The notes beneath the pieces were generated by a model, which was not told where the DNA came from, searched no databases, and saw only the letters and a program-made list of their open reading frames with translations. From Cliona cf. orientalis (lineage: Eukaryota; Porifera; Demospongiae; Clionaida; Clionaidae), in NCBI GenBank assembly GCA_963930775.1, contig OZ005704.1, forward strand, positions 6,448,001 to 6,512,000: a stretch of 64,000 nucleotides of DNA, written 5' to 3'. The stretch's first letter is position 1, and every line of letters begins with the position of its first letter. Below, piece after piece: positions 30,318 to 41,900 of the stretch. The position numbers and the translations under genes were made by a program.

Positions 30318-32433
30318 CTAACGTCGTTTTTTGAGGTACCAGTAGACAGCAACCGCAGCAGATCCACCGAGAACTAGAAAGAGAGGTATCACAAACCAAC
30401 GAGATAAACCACCTGACCGTTGGACAGTCTGAGAGAAAGAGAGAGAGGGAAAGAGGGAGGGAGGGAGGGAGAGGGTGGGAGACAGAGAGAGGGGGAGTGA
30501 GTGAGGGAGAGAGAAGAAAGATAGGTGAATATGTGTGTGCAGTATAGATAAAAGATATCAATAATTATTGTAAATTATCAATAATATTCAAGGCTCTCCA
30601 CTTACAGCATTGGAAGTTGGTGATAAGCTCACTTCCTGTGCAACTGATTTAGTTTGGTCCTAGAATCACATACAGTGAAATAAAAACACCAAATTTTTTT
30701 ATGAACTTCAAGGGCTAAAACTACTGACTGCAATATTACGCTAACATTTTTTTGTAATTGCACATCATCACGTGTACCAAGAGTGGATAAGATATAGGCA
30801 CGCACTCGAGTTTTTAGCTGACCAGATTTACCTTAATTCTTTTCTCAGCTCCTCTCTCTACTAATAGGATGACAGTTTCTCCAGAGTTGTGAAAGTAGGT
30901 GACCGCCTTTTGGTGCTCCACTTCACGAAGATCGTTGCCATCAATCTATCAGGAAATCAAGGCAGGAATCCAAACAATGCACACACTGAGACCACACAAT
31001 GCATATTATATTCTACCGGTGTATATACATATTTGGGTGCAATAGTATAAAAATAATTGTAATACTAGTGGTGATGAAAATCATCTGTGCGGGGCGAGCC
31101 TTCGCAAAAGTCATAAGATTTCTGTGAAAGCACACAGGCATGCATGCGCACATGGGGTTGGTACCTCAATAGCTAGGCCTGAGAAGTTACCACGACAGTG
31201 AAAGTATCACAAATTGCTAGTATAATAGCTATAGTCCAATAATGTTGATCACCTACATGTATACTATATTTATATACGGTGGTCTACATGCCATGATCAT
31301 GAGTGCAAGTACCCTGAGAGGATAAGCCTCCATGCAGTCATCTTCATGCTCAGGAAAGTGGAGTCTACCAGTGATGTTAATCGTGGACCTGAGCCTTGCC
31401 AGAGTGGTACAGCACTCACCTTTCCAGTTTTATGCCTGGCCTGCACTCGAGTTGTCTTTTAGATCGATGGTGCAGTGCGGGTGTATACGCATGCGCATGA
31501 CGACCATTACCTTACGCGTTCAAAATTTAACTCTCTCCTCACTGAAATGATCACCCCACAAACATACATACAAGTATATATACATATAAAACCGCTTCCT
31601 GTACCTCGTGTATTTGGGGCTCGCTCAGGCTCGCCCCGAATTATCTCCCCCTCCAAGTACATGATGTACGTGGAACCATAGGTGCTTCATGCAGTATCAT
31701 ACGTAGTCACTTATGTGTCAAATTGGGTGCCAGTGTTTCAGGGATGGTATTCTTGCACACACCACTTCATCTACTGTACAATCATTGAAATTTTTAAATT
31801 TTATCCATCACTATGCAGACTATCCATACATGGCCCTGTTTCGAGCAAGCTTATTTTAATAAAGTATGCATATCAAGACATTTCAATCCGAAACAGTGAA
31901 AGTATAGACTGTATGTAGTATTATCACAACTTTAACCTTGTGGTGCTCCATCCCTTGTATGTAAAATTTAATTTCAAAGCCCCTATAATTTACATGTGCA
32001 GGGAGAACATCTTATGAGGCTAAGCAACCTCCCTTAGAGCTGCCCACAGTACAGCTCAACAATAGAGAAGCATAAAATTTAATATCATGTAGCCACAGTA
32101 CACACCTCTAGAATCTTGTCTCCCGGATGGATTCTACCATCTTTGGCAGCCGCTCCACTCGGTTTCACCGTAGTGACAAAAATACCAGGGTCATCCCCAA
32201 CATGGATGTTGTCCAACCCTCCTCTGATGTTGAACCCTAGACCTGCAAGGAGAATGTGACAAAATTCAATCATATCTTTGTGGGTGCAATACTGAAAGTG
32301 CATCACACTAGAGTCTATGTACGTTATGCTACATGCCAATAGGAGTTTTAGTACTACATGTACCTGAACCCTACTTACCAATTGATCCCTTATTCAGGGT
32401 AATTTTTTCAACATGAGGCACTGAAGAACTCAT
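30318..32433 (-). CDS. SYNJ2BP: Synaptojanin-2-binding protein-like PDZ protein (5 coding exons)
   Basis: Coding exons (- strand): 32433-32379, 32242-32106, 30945-30832, 30659-30606, 30428-30318; phases agree and the product is 156 aa (human protein about 145). Residues about 7-100 are one PDZ domain: carboxylate loop GLGFNIRGG, then [26 protein letters not shown] and [11 protein letters not shown] (human: GLGFNIVGG, GAAALDGRLQEGDKILSVNG). A C-terminal membrane span ([20 protein letters not shown]) ends in the basic tail YLKKRR, typical of tail-anchored outer mitochondrial membrane proteins. In vertebrates it tethers PDZ ligands such as synaptojanin-2 to mitochondria. A noncoding first exon is likely at 32623 upward (donor gtaagt at 32617-32622) joining an acceptor at 32459. 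Confidence 0.88.
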
Positions 32434-32987
32434 AGTTGCACAATTCCACAGTACCAGACTGCTTCTTATCTACGGAGGAGTGGAAGGAGATAAAATCGGC
32501 CCACTTTCTAATAGAAGCCCACCAATACTCTGGCTTGTTTCTGGTACGATTCTACAAGTATCTTGTTAACAACATGCAGCTAATCATCTAGCCACAAATG
32601 GAAGGCTAAAAATTTGACTTACCAGATACTTCTGCAGCCAACTAGCTCTTCTGCGTTCTGCAAGCTTGCTTGTAGCGTTAAGGTCAGAGGTCAATACCAC
32701 GCGTCTCGTGCGCGCGCATGCTCAGTGCTGTGTACATATAATGTACGTGTGCATACAGCGAAAAACGTGACACGTTGCCACAAGTACAAAATCAAAAAAG
32801 GGGTGAAAAGGCACTTTAAAGCTCTAAAGGAGGTTTGTTTTCTTGTGTGTGGATTTGCTCTGTACTATTTTTGAACTTTAGACGCTTTATTTTTCTAAGC
32901 GCGTTAGTATTTTTTGTTAAAAACTAGCTAAAAGGGTTCACAAAGCTTCATATCTATTTCGTCTCTATCTGATTTCTTAGGTTCACC
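32434..32987. promoter_or_regulatory. Divergent promoter region between SYNJ2BP and the SR-protein gene
   Basis: 554 bp separate two head-to-head start codons. Contains the probable noncoding exon of SYNJ2BP and a GC-rich patch with gcgcgcgcatgc near 32710. No TATAAAAG box like those of the array genes was seen, fitting broadly expressed genes. Confidence 0.5.
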
Positions 32988-35900
32988 ATGAGCAGAGTCT
33001 ACGTCGGTCGCTTGAGCTACCAAGCTCGTGAAAAAGACGTGGAACGATTCTTTCGTGGATTTGGAAGAATTCGTGACATCAATTTGAAAAATGGCTTTGG
33101 ATTTGTGGTGAGTTGTGATAGCCGCCATTTTGAATATTTTAAGACCGCGAGATATACAAAATGTGGCTGTAAATTTCTATATTTCTTTCTCTCCTTTCTC
33201 TGTATTTCCTTTTTAGCTAGCGGATCCTAGCTAGCTAGCTTGGATTTGATGCATTTTCATAGAGTTGGTAGTCAACTCTGTAAAAGTGGGGATGGCCCCA
33301 CCCCGAGGCGTCATGAGACAAAATTTAATATCGCTTGCTAGCATGGTATAGGAAGTTACGAATACATGTATGTAGTGTTGTACGTTTAAGAAAGCAATCA
33401 TGAGATAATAGAACTAATCTATTTAAGCTTTAACTAAATAAAAGAGACATTTTGTGCGTACCACACTTTAAATGAGAGCCCTTTTCTTCTTGGCAACAAG
33501 AATCAACAAAGGAATTCACACAGGTTCAACCATGCTCTGTGGTATTTCAGGGACGGTACTAGTGCATGTTATGAGTGCAACTTGAACTGTGGTGCAAATA
33601 TTTTCATGTCGGGTGTAAAATACATGTTAGCATGTGTATAGGAGCGGTAGTTTTCATAACAGAATTTTATTTTTGTGCTTTTAACTTGTTGCAACGACAT
33701 TTACATGTTCTTTTGTCAACTAATTACAGGAGTTTGATGATCCAAGGGATGCGGATGATGCAGTCTATGAGCTTAATGGCAGGGAACTCCTCGGAGAAAG
33801 GTTCATCATCATGAATTTTTCTTCCTTTAGTATATTTTTGCTTGTGGTTACTTTTGTCACGTAATATCTTTCATTAGGGTGATTGTAGAGCACAGCCGTG
33901 GAGCTTCATCTGGCTACAGCAGTCGCCGTAGTTATGGTGGTGGTGGGCGTGGCTACGACGGCGGCGGTGGTGGTGGGCGCTATGGAGGTGGAGGCAGAGG
34001 GTGAGCGTTTCTAAATAGAGCCCACCCCGTGTAGGTATATATAATGCTACAATTGCACCTGCACATGTTTCAGTCCGTATAGGTGTGCACTTTGTATAAA
34101 ATAAAAGTGGGTTGTGGATTGTTTTGTGATGCCCCATACGGTAGGTAAATAGGTAGATTAGTAGGTTGACTCTGCCCTTTGGACTTTCCTCTCCTGCAGG
34201 GCCCCAATCTGGCTCGACAAGTAAGTGCACTTGGGCAGTGCTACTCACTCGCATGCTGCATGAGGAGATGCATGCTCCTACTTCTCTCTCCCAGTCTCTC
34301 TCACTCCCCTTCGTGCGTCTTGCACCAACTAACAAAACGTCTGTGATGATTGAGAATCCACAATATTATTGTGTGCTGGTCTTAAAAACTTCATTGTATT
34401 GTCTGTCATGTCTGTAAAAGTATGTGTGTGTGGGTGTGGCTTACATATTATGTTGGAATGAGGTTTCTATGTTTCTTTGTAATGTCTTAGTGCAGTTGGT
34501 TGAGTTTATCGATATTTGTTTGTACATATACACTTGTTTTTATCTTGTCGTTATCGTGTTGTGTGTATTGCATGTGTACTCCAGTGATTTGTTAGTGACA
34601 AGATTACTGAACATATTCATGCATGGTAAAAATTGCTTCATTTAGTTGTCTATAATTATTACATTGTATGCCATAAATAATAGTTAGATACTGTTTAGGA
34701 GGTTTCTACGTGATTTAAAAGACCAAGGGGCTCTATGTAGAATCCCGAGCGAAGTGAGGGTTCTACTGAGCCCTGAGGTCTTCTAAATCACATAGAAACC
34801 GACTAAACAGTGTCTAACAACTTTAGATCCTAGCAACAATGCCCATAGGCTTGACATATAAACTGCTGCCTAGCAACAATCCTAACCATAGGCAACAATT
34901 TTTTTTACAGGTTTATATGAGCTTTTTACAGGTTTATATGAGAAATAGATACCTGCTCCTGACCAATCAGATAACAGTATTTGCTACAACTAGGATCTAA
35001 TGTTCTATAGTATATCCCTCATGCTCTACCTCTTTCTTTCTGATTACACAGATACGGGCCCCCGACTAGAACTGACTATAGGATTATCGTTGAGAACATC
35101 TCCAGTCGTGTCAGCTGGCAGGCAAGTCCTCATATTTGCTTGACTTTTGGGGAAAGAAATATTTTTTTCATAATATTATTATGTGTGTAGTACAGCACCT
35201 GAAGCCTTAGTAAGAGTATGGATGTGTGTGTGTGTATGTGTGTGTGTGTGTGTATGCATGTGTGCTGCTTGCATGGTTCTGCATGGTGCGTCGTAAATGT
35301 TTGTCTGTGTGATCTTCACATTGCATTTTGCTTTTAAAGGCAACTCACTTGTAAGCACTTCTCACTGTGGTGGGCATGGTGTCTGTGTACTGTTGTGGCT
35401 GCACTGGGTGTTCCGCTCTACATATCTCTTCTGTGTGTTATGATGTGCGGGTTGTGTATCAACAATTGAGGGCACCCTCTCTCTCTCTGTCTCTATCTTC
35501 CCTCCCTGATTGTGGTTGGATGACCCCCCATCCCCCCTTTTTTCAAGACACATGTGCACACACCAAACAGTCTATGCACACACCTGCACTCGTGCCTTGC
35601 TCAAAGCACACCCTGAAAGAGAGGGAGGCCGCCTCCTACCTACCTAGTACAGAAAGACTCCTACATTGTGTCTACCTACACGTATCCCAGTAGGGTCTGG
35701 CACCCGAGATCTAGAGAAGAGAGAATTTTTAGATTTTACTGAGAACTTTCAAGCCTGCGTATATTATGCCTATCTGACTCTCCTACTGTGTGTATTTGAA
35801 CTGACTGTGGCTAGAAATAACTATATCTCTACATATCTACCTCTCGGCTGGCTTGTGCCTGTTTATATCTGTCTACCATACGCCACCTGCCAGTCTCGCT

Positions 35901-37092
35901 TGATGGGGTTCGAGGCGTAGTGCACTTTAGGGATGTTGCTACATAACAGACAGACACGACACCCTTGGCTTGGAGAATGATTCTGGGTTAAGAGGCGGTG
36001 CGTCCAAAGTTTAGGGATCTGGATGCAGAAAGTGATGGTTAAATGCTATCATAGTGCTTATTTAAGGTTACTATAAATGCTTGCTTTGTAGCATATTTGT
36101 TCTAAAACTTCGGTATGGAAATAACGGTATATAGATTTTATGTTCTTGGCCTTAGGAGTGAATTCACAGGATAGCATGTGCATTAATAATTGATGAACAG
36201 TATTACAGCTAGTATTCAACGAAACTCCAGGATTTGAAGGATTTTATGAGATCAGCTGGAGAGATCACATTTGCTGATGCCCACAAGCAGAGAGTAGGAG
36301 ATGGGTGAGCTCTATTTGGAAAAATCTAGCATATTCTTGTATAGGCTATTTAGTTTTCTGGCATGACTATGTAGGGTGGTTGAGTATGCAACCTACGATG
36401 ATATGAAGAATGCCATGAGAAAACTTGACGGTGCTGATCTCAATGGGAGGAAATTGAAACTTACTGAAGACTACCGTGGAAGAAAGAGGAGGTTGGTCAT
36501 AGACAAAGGATTTTAGGTTATGATTGGTTTTCCAGCGTAGAATATCAAAGTGCTATATACTATGGCGCCAACATGTTGTGGGGAGGGGATGCTTGAGAAT
36601 TGTGATGTAATGCTTTGCTTTTTATTTTGCAGTCGCTCCAGGTCACGATCTCGCTCTCGTGGAAGGAGCAGGAGCCGCTCTCGTGGACGCGATCGCTCTC
36701 GCTCCAGGTCTAGGGGACGTTCTCGCTCCCGATCCAGGTCCCGCAACCGTTCCCGTTCCAAATCTGGTGATCGTTCCCATTCCAAGGATCGGAACCGATC
36801 TCGTTCCAATTCCAAAGAGCGCAACAGAGACAAGAGCAAGTCCCGCAGTCGCAGTCGATCAAGGTCTCCAGATCGTACTCGTTCACGTTCTCGGTCTCGT
36901 TCTCGTTCCCGTAGCAGGTCGCATGAGAGAGAGAGAAAGACTTCGAATAACCTGGACGATTCGAAGGAGGATGGTAATGACGACAGGAGGTCGCGCTCGA
37001 GGTCACCTTCTCCCCGAAAGAGCCCCCAGAGGGATGAGGATATGCACTCTCGCAGCGCCTCGCCAGCCAAGAATGACTGTGTTGATGAATGA
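32988..37092 (+). CDS. SR splicing factor, SRSF4/5/6 type (7 exons)
   Basis: Exons: 32988-33107, 33730-33800, 33878-34000, 35052-35121, 36231-36304, 36375-36491, 36633-37092; phases agree, 344 aa. RRM1 is residues 1-70 (RNP2 VYVGRL; RNP1 NGFGFVEF spans the exon 1/2 junction). A Gly-rich linker follows ([19 protein letters not shown]). The second, pseudo-RRM (about 108-192) contains the hallmark SWQDLKD heptapeptide of two-RRM SR proteins. An Arg-Ser-rich tail of about 150 residues ends the protein. It should bind exonic splicing enhancers and recruit U1/U2AF in the nucleus. Intron 4, which splits SWQ/DLKD, starts with GC (cag-gcaagt). A good 21 bp in-frame cassette exon, 34200-34220, lies in intron 3. 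The RS exon's antisense frame is a shadow. Confidence 0.92.
34683..34818. repeat. Inverted-repeat element in intron 3 of the SR gene
   Basis: Arms begin gttagatactgttta and end taaacagtgtctaac and pair for about 60 bp with small gaps; a half copy is at 2031-2096. No coding capacity; MITE-like. Confidence 0.65.
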
Positions 37093-37320
37093 TAAAAATG
37101 GAACCTGACTCATACTCTAAAATTTAGTTGCATGCTTTTGTTTACGCATTTTTGGTTGCATACACTCTTACACGCTTTCTTGTACAATAATACCAAGTCA
37201 TAATCGACCAGATACGCATGCGCGTAGCACCGTGTGGGTGGTGCTCCCTTTGCATTTTGCAAGTTGTCACATGATGCTTACTCAGCAAATTTGTAGAGCT
37301 GACTGTGATAGCTATCAAGT

Positions 37321-37688
37321 ATGTCTGACAAGGAAGGTGAGTAGTATTTAAATGGATTTCGAAATTATTAAAGTATGAGGACTGCAGATCTCGAAGGTGT
37401 CATGGTAGAAAATCAGTCAGACAATGCCTCTTTGCTAAGACCTTCACTTTATACTACCGTCCCAACGAGTAGAAACACCGAGAGATACTCCTGGGCTTGC
37501 CTCTGGGACGAAATCAAGTAAGTGATAGCGATAGATGTAGAAGAGAGACTCCGTTTAGTGTCAACCCTTTACCCGTCACTTGTTGCAGATGATACTCCAA
37601 GTACATCATACCAGTTGTGGTGGGTAATGCAGTGGTCGTTGGTGTGATTTTATTGGTGGTGCTCCTGGTTACGCAGTTGAATAAGTAA
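37321..37688 (+). CDS. Putative small membrane protein gene (model incomplete)
   Basis: Exon 1 37321-37336 (MSDKE, donor gtgagt) joins in frame to exon 2 37388-37517 (DLEGVMVENQSDNASLL... YSWACLWDEI, donor gtaagt). A third segment, 37593-37688, encodes a strong membrane span (YIIPVVVGNAVVVGVILL) and a stop. The obvious acceptor at 37588 would put TGA (37590-37592) before that span, so the join is not resolved: an unusual splice site, a sequence error, or a broken gene. Without the third segment the product would be about 49 aa. Family not recognised. Confidence 0.4.
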
Positions 37689-38473
37689 GCTGGACCGGAG
37701 CTGGTGGATCTGAACTGAAAAGACACACTCGGTTTGGCTTCATTTTGACTATGTGATGGAATTGGTGACCAGCTGCTGCCAGATGAGATAGAAGTACAGT
37801 GTGCATGTTTCAATTATTTGACTCTTTTTGTAAACATCTTGGAAAGTAGAAATGATGGTGGCAATGTAAATCCATCCACAGTGGATAGTTGTCACTTGAA
37901 TTATTTGTTTACTTTCTCTCCGACTTCAAAAAATAATTATGACGTTGATGCTATTGAATAGAATCCCTGTGTATGCTATGAGAATATTTTGATAATTAGC
38001 CCAAAAATTAGAGCATCCAATGGTTGCTGATTTAATGAACGGCAGACAATACAATGTCTGATCTTTGTGCATGCACACACACTAAAGTTATTATTGTGGT
38101 AAATAATATTATATTCATGGAGTCATTGTATTATGATTTCATACATAATAATAAGAGCCTTGAAGTGCTCATACCACATTAATTTTATTAAATAGGGCAT
38201 TGGTCACTGTCTTTCACCAGTCTTGATTTAATAGGGTCCCAGTCATAAGAGCTCTGTTTTCATTTTGTCTTTGATGTTAATTGTTTGTAACTACCTGCTA
38301 TATATTAGCACTAAAAAAGAGTATGTGCACTTTGAGGTTTAATTGGATGACGAGATACCTTATAGAAACCGCTTGCTGATACTGCTTCAGACATCTATAG
38401 AATAAATGTATTGCATTAGCGCAAATGGGCTACGAATTCTCATCATCACCGATATCAGCAAGTTTTTTACATT
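37689..38473. other. Upstream flank of the receptor array
   Basis: No gene seen. From about 37960 on it is the conserved 5' flank repeated before each receptor gene (gaatccctgtgtatgctatg ... aagagctctgttttcatttt). Confidence 0.6.
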
Positions 38474-38481
38474 TATAAAAG
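38474..38481 (+). promoter_or_regulatory. TATA box of receptor copy 1
   Basis: TATAAAAG followed by ccatttgactgatc, a context shared by all receptor copies; 93 bp before the ATG. Confidence 0.65.
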
Positions 38482-38566
38482 CCATTTGACTGATCCAATG
38501 TGCTTACACCTGCAGTACTGTAATCAACATCAAGGAATAATACGATAATAATTTATCGGTATCATT

Positions 38567-39486
38567 ATGGCATTCAACTTTTCTGAAATTGACTTTGAAC
38601 TTTACGTTGCTGCAAACACAGCGGTTCAGGCTGGCTTGCTTGCAGTCGTAGTTCTGCCTGCTGTCACTCTCTCTATCATCTGTTCTGTGGCGATCAGTTT
38701 CACATATGTCATCAACTGGCAGATGATGGTCACTCTAGTCAACATCTTCACAACAGAAGTGTTCCACTTGTTGGGCTACACTGTCGAATATCTTGCATTT
38801 GCTCCTAGGGCACTTGACAAGGAGAATTCACTTGTCTCCTGTCGAATATTCTTTTCTTGTGTCATTATTGCCAGTATTCAGAAATTTGCTGCAATTGTTT
38901 TCTACTCCATCATGGTGTACTTGTTTCTGAAGCACGGAGTAAAGAAACTCAAGTGGTATAAGATATCCTCATCCCTAGTGATAACTTGGGCAGTGTCTAT
39001 CACCATTGGAATATTGATCATTTTGGACTTTCTAATAACAATGGATTTTGCAGCGTTGTCACCACTTCTCTCTTCTTTTATGTGACTATCAGTTTTGTTT
39101 TATCTTCAGCCATCATAGGTTCTGCTATTATTGTATTTTTTAGCATCCTATCATACAGGTTTTTGAAGAAAAACACACTTGAAGGCAACGTTGATGTCAA
39201 AAAAGCAGTTTCTAAGAACCTGTTTTTCCTTGCCGTGGCAGCGGTTTTTACCACTGTATGTCAGACACTTCCCAGTTTTTCTCCTCTAATTAGGTTGAAT
39301 TTGCCCGATTACAGATATTTCATTGCTTACAATTATCTCCTTCGACTATTAATAAATTTCCCAAATATTACCACACCCATAATAGCTATTTATGCCCTGA
39401 AGCCAGTCCAGTTAGCTATAAAAAATGCTTTCAAGAAGATAGTATGCAAGAGAAATAATACTGTTGCTCCAGCTACAAAGGAATAG
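38567..39486 (+). pseudogene. 7TM receptor copy 1, frameshifted
   Basis: Starts MAFNFSEIDFELYVAANTA and matches copies 2-5 up to TM4. Compared with them, 10 bp (agcctatttt) are missing after GGAATATT near 39018, shifting the frame; the rest of the receptor (NGFCSVVTTS... to a stop at 39484-39486) continues intact in another frame. A single lesion, so recently lost or a sequencing error; the 5' frame could still make a truncated 172 aa, four-span product. Confidence 0.85.
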
Positions 39487-40620
39487 CACTAGTCAAGCAA
39501 AACGTTACGTTAACGTTGTATATGGCTATTCCAAAACTTTTGGAACTGTAACTGCCACCTCTAATTATTTAATATTACCATGTTATTGTATCAGTTATAA
39601 CTCAATCTCTCTCTTACTCATAGCTCGTCAGTTTTATCATGGTTTTATTCTGTATCATCAATTTTCATTTTCATATTATTTGCCGAATCTGTACCATATC
39701 GGCAAACGCATACTTGGTGATAGGATGACCCCTTACCATAATAGGCCCACTCTCCGCTATACAATACAGCGCATCTGAATGGTTTTCATAGTTTGTCACG
39801 CATGGCTCCAATGATGCACGTTCATTAATTTTATGCTTTATGCATTATGTGTGGGGGAGAAGGTCTCTGCCCCCCCCCCCTCCCTCCATGGTTCAATAAT
39901 ACTTAAATGAAACATGAATAGAATCCCTGCGTATGCTGTGAGAATATTTTGACAGTTAGGCAAAAATTAGAGCATCCAATGGTTGCTGATTTAATGAACA
40001 GCAGACGATACAATGTCTGATCTTTGTGCATGCACACACACTAAAATTAATATTATGTGTGCCTGATAAATACATTCATTGAGTCATGGTATGACTTCGT
40101 ACATAAGAGCCTTGAAGTCATACCACATTAAATACCGTATAGCCGGAAATATTGGCGGGAATTAAAGTTGGCGGTTGAGCCCAAAATCGCTATTATAAGA
40201 ATATTGGCGGATTTAAATTTGGCGGTTCGGTACGGGATCGCCATACGTATATATGCGAGCAGGAAAATTTGGCGGATTTTAATTTGGCGGTTGTAATATA
40301 GAACCGCCAAACCGCCAAATTTAATTCCCCGCCAAATTTTCCGGCTATACGGTAGGGCATTGGTCACTATCATTCATCAGTCTTGATCCGGGGTCCCAAT
40401 CATAAGAGCTCTGTTTTCATTTTGTCTTTGATTTTAATTATCTTCTATTAGCACTAAATGAAAAAAAGAGTATGTGCGTTTTTGAGGCTTAATTGGATGA
40501 TGAGATGCCTTATATATAGAAACCACTTGCTGATACCGCCTCAGACATCTAAGTGTGTAAAGTTAATGTAAATGGGCTACGAATTCTCTTCATCACTGAC
40601 ATCAGCAAATTTTCTACGTC
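39487..40620. other. Receptor repeat-unit flank between copies 1 and 2
   Basis: No gene seen; homologous to the flanks of other units. Contains the MITE at 40133-40354. Confidence 0.6.
40133..40354. mobile_element. TA-flanked MITE
   Basis: Terminal arms begin ccgtatagccggaaatattg and end ttttccggctatacgg, flanked by TA on both sides. Other receptor units have the uninterrupted site ttaaaTAgggcattgg (for example near 48355 and 52260), so the element (about 218 bp) inserted into TA with duplication, as Tc1/mariner-type elements do. The interior repeats 'ggcggtt/ttggcgg' in both orientations. Confidence 0.85.
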
Positions 40621-40628
40621 AATAAAAG
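40621..40628 (+). promoter_or_regulatory. Degenerate TATA box of receptor copy 2
   Basis: CAATAAAAG at the position where copies 1 and 3-6 have TATAAAAG, 81 bp before the ATG. Confidence 0.45.
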
Positions 40629-40701
40629 CCATTTGACTGATCGAATGTGCTTACACCTGCAATGCTGTGTAATCAATAGTTACGATAATATTGTTATCAT
40701 T

Positions 40702-41631
40702 ATGGCATTCAACCTTTCTGAAACTGACTTTGAACTTTACGTTGCTGCAAACACAGCAGTTCAGGCCGGCTTGCTTGCAGTTATAGTTTTGCCTGCTGTT
40801 ATTCTCTCTATCATCTGTTTAGTGGCCATCAGTTTCACGTATGTCATCAACTGGCAGATGAGGGTCGCTCTAGTCAATATCTTCGCAACAGAAGTGCTCC
40901 AATGGTTGAGCTACACTGTTGAATACCTTGCATTTGCTCCTAGGGCACTTGACAAGGAGAATTCACTTGTCTCCTGCCGAATATTCTTTTCTTGTGTCAT
41001 TATTGCCAGTATTCAGAAATTTGCTGCAATTGTTTTCTACTCCATCATGGTGTACTTGTTTCTGAAGCACGGAGTAAAGAAACTCAAGTGGTATAAGATA
41101 TCCTCATCCCTAGTGATAACTTGGGCAGTATCTATCACCATTGGAATATTAGCCTATTTTGATCATTTTGAAGTTTTTAATAACAATGGATTTTGCAGAA
41201 TTGTCACTACTGCTCTCTTCTATCATGTGACTATCAGTTTCGTTTTATCTTCAGCCATCATAGGTTCTGCTATTACTGTATTTTTTAGCATCCTATCATA
41301 CAGGTTTTTGAAGAAAAACACACTTGAAGGCAACATTGATGTCAAAAAAGCAATTTCTAAGAACTTATTCTTTCTTGCTGTGGCAGCAGTTGTTACCACT
41401 GTATGTCAGATACTTCCAAGCGTTTCTCCTCTAATTAGGTTAATTTTGCCTGATTATAGGTATTTCATTGCTTATAATTATCTCCTTCGACTATTAATAA
41501 ATTTCCCAAGTATTGCCACACCCATAATAGCTATTTATGCCCTGAAGCCAGTCCAATTAGCTATAAAAAATGTTTTCAAGAAGATAGTATGCAAGAGAAA
41601 TAATACTGTTGCTTCAGCTACAAAGGAATAG
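40702..41631 (+). CDS. Rhodopsin-like divergent 7TM receptor, copy 2
   Basis: Single exon, 309 aa from MAFNLSETDFEL; this ATG is chosen because MAFN is conserved in all copies and the upstream frame is not. Sequon NLS near the N terminus. Seven hydrophobic spans, roughly at residues 18-45, 52-75, 90-115, 127-148, 163-195, 218-240 and 258-285. A Cys at the top of TM3 (VSCRIFF) and one in loop 2 (NGFCR) can form the standard class A disulfide; TM4 has the usual Trp (ITWAVS). The DRY motif is absent, and NPxxY is replaced by a TPIIAIY-type end of TM7; the tail is basic (KKIVCKRNN). Likely a plasma-membrane GPCR, ligand unknown; single-exon tandem arrays often are chemoreceptors. Confidence 0.82.
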   Translation: MAFNLSETDFELYVAANTAVQAGLLAVIVLPAVILSIICLVAISFTYVINWQMRVALVNIFATEVLQWLSYTVEYLAFAPRALDKENSLVSCRIFFSCVIIASIQKFAAIVFYSIMVYLFLKHGVKKLKWYKISSSLVITWAVSITIGILAYFDHFEVFNNNGFCRIVTTALFYHVTISFVLSSAIIGSAITVFFSILSYRFLKKNTLEGNIDVKKAISKNLFFLAVAAVVTTVCQILPSVSPLIRLILPDYRYFIAYNYLLRLLINFPSIATPIIAIYALKPVQLAIKNVFKKIVCKRNNTVASATKE

Positions 41632-41900
41632 CACTAGTCAAGCAAAAAGTTACATTATAGCTATTCCAAAACTTGGAACTGTAATTGCCACCTCTAATTT
41701 ATTACCATGTTACTCTGTCAGTTATAATTCGATCTCTCTCTCACTCAGAGCTCATCAGTTTTATCATGGGTTTATTCTGTATCATCAATAATTTTATTCT
41801 GTATCATCAATAAAATTATTCATTAATAACGCGTATTATTTGCCGACCCTTTACCATAATATTATAGGCAAAGATAGGATGACCCCTTATCATAATAGGC
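41632..41900. other. 3' flank of receptor copy 2
   Basis: Homologous to 39487-39750 after copy 1; interrupted at 41901 by a transposable element. Confidence 0.5.

Noticed and set aside
36513-37070. Antisense Leu/Arg/Glu-rich frame of 185 codons and a third-frame Val/Pro-rich one
   Set aside because: Shadows of the RS-domain exon of the SR gene.
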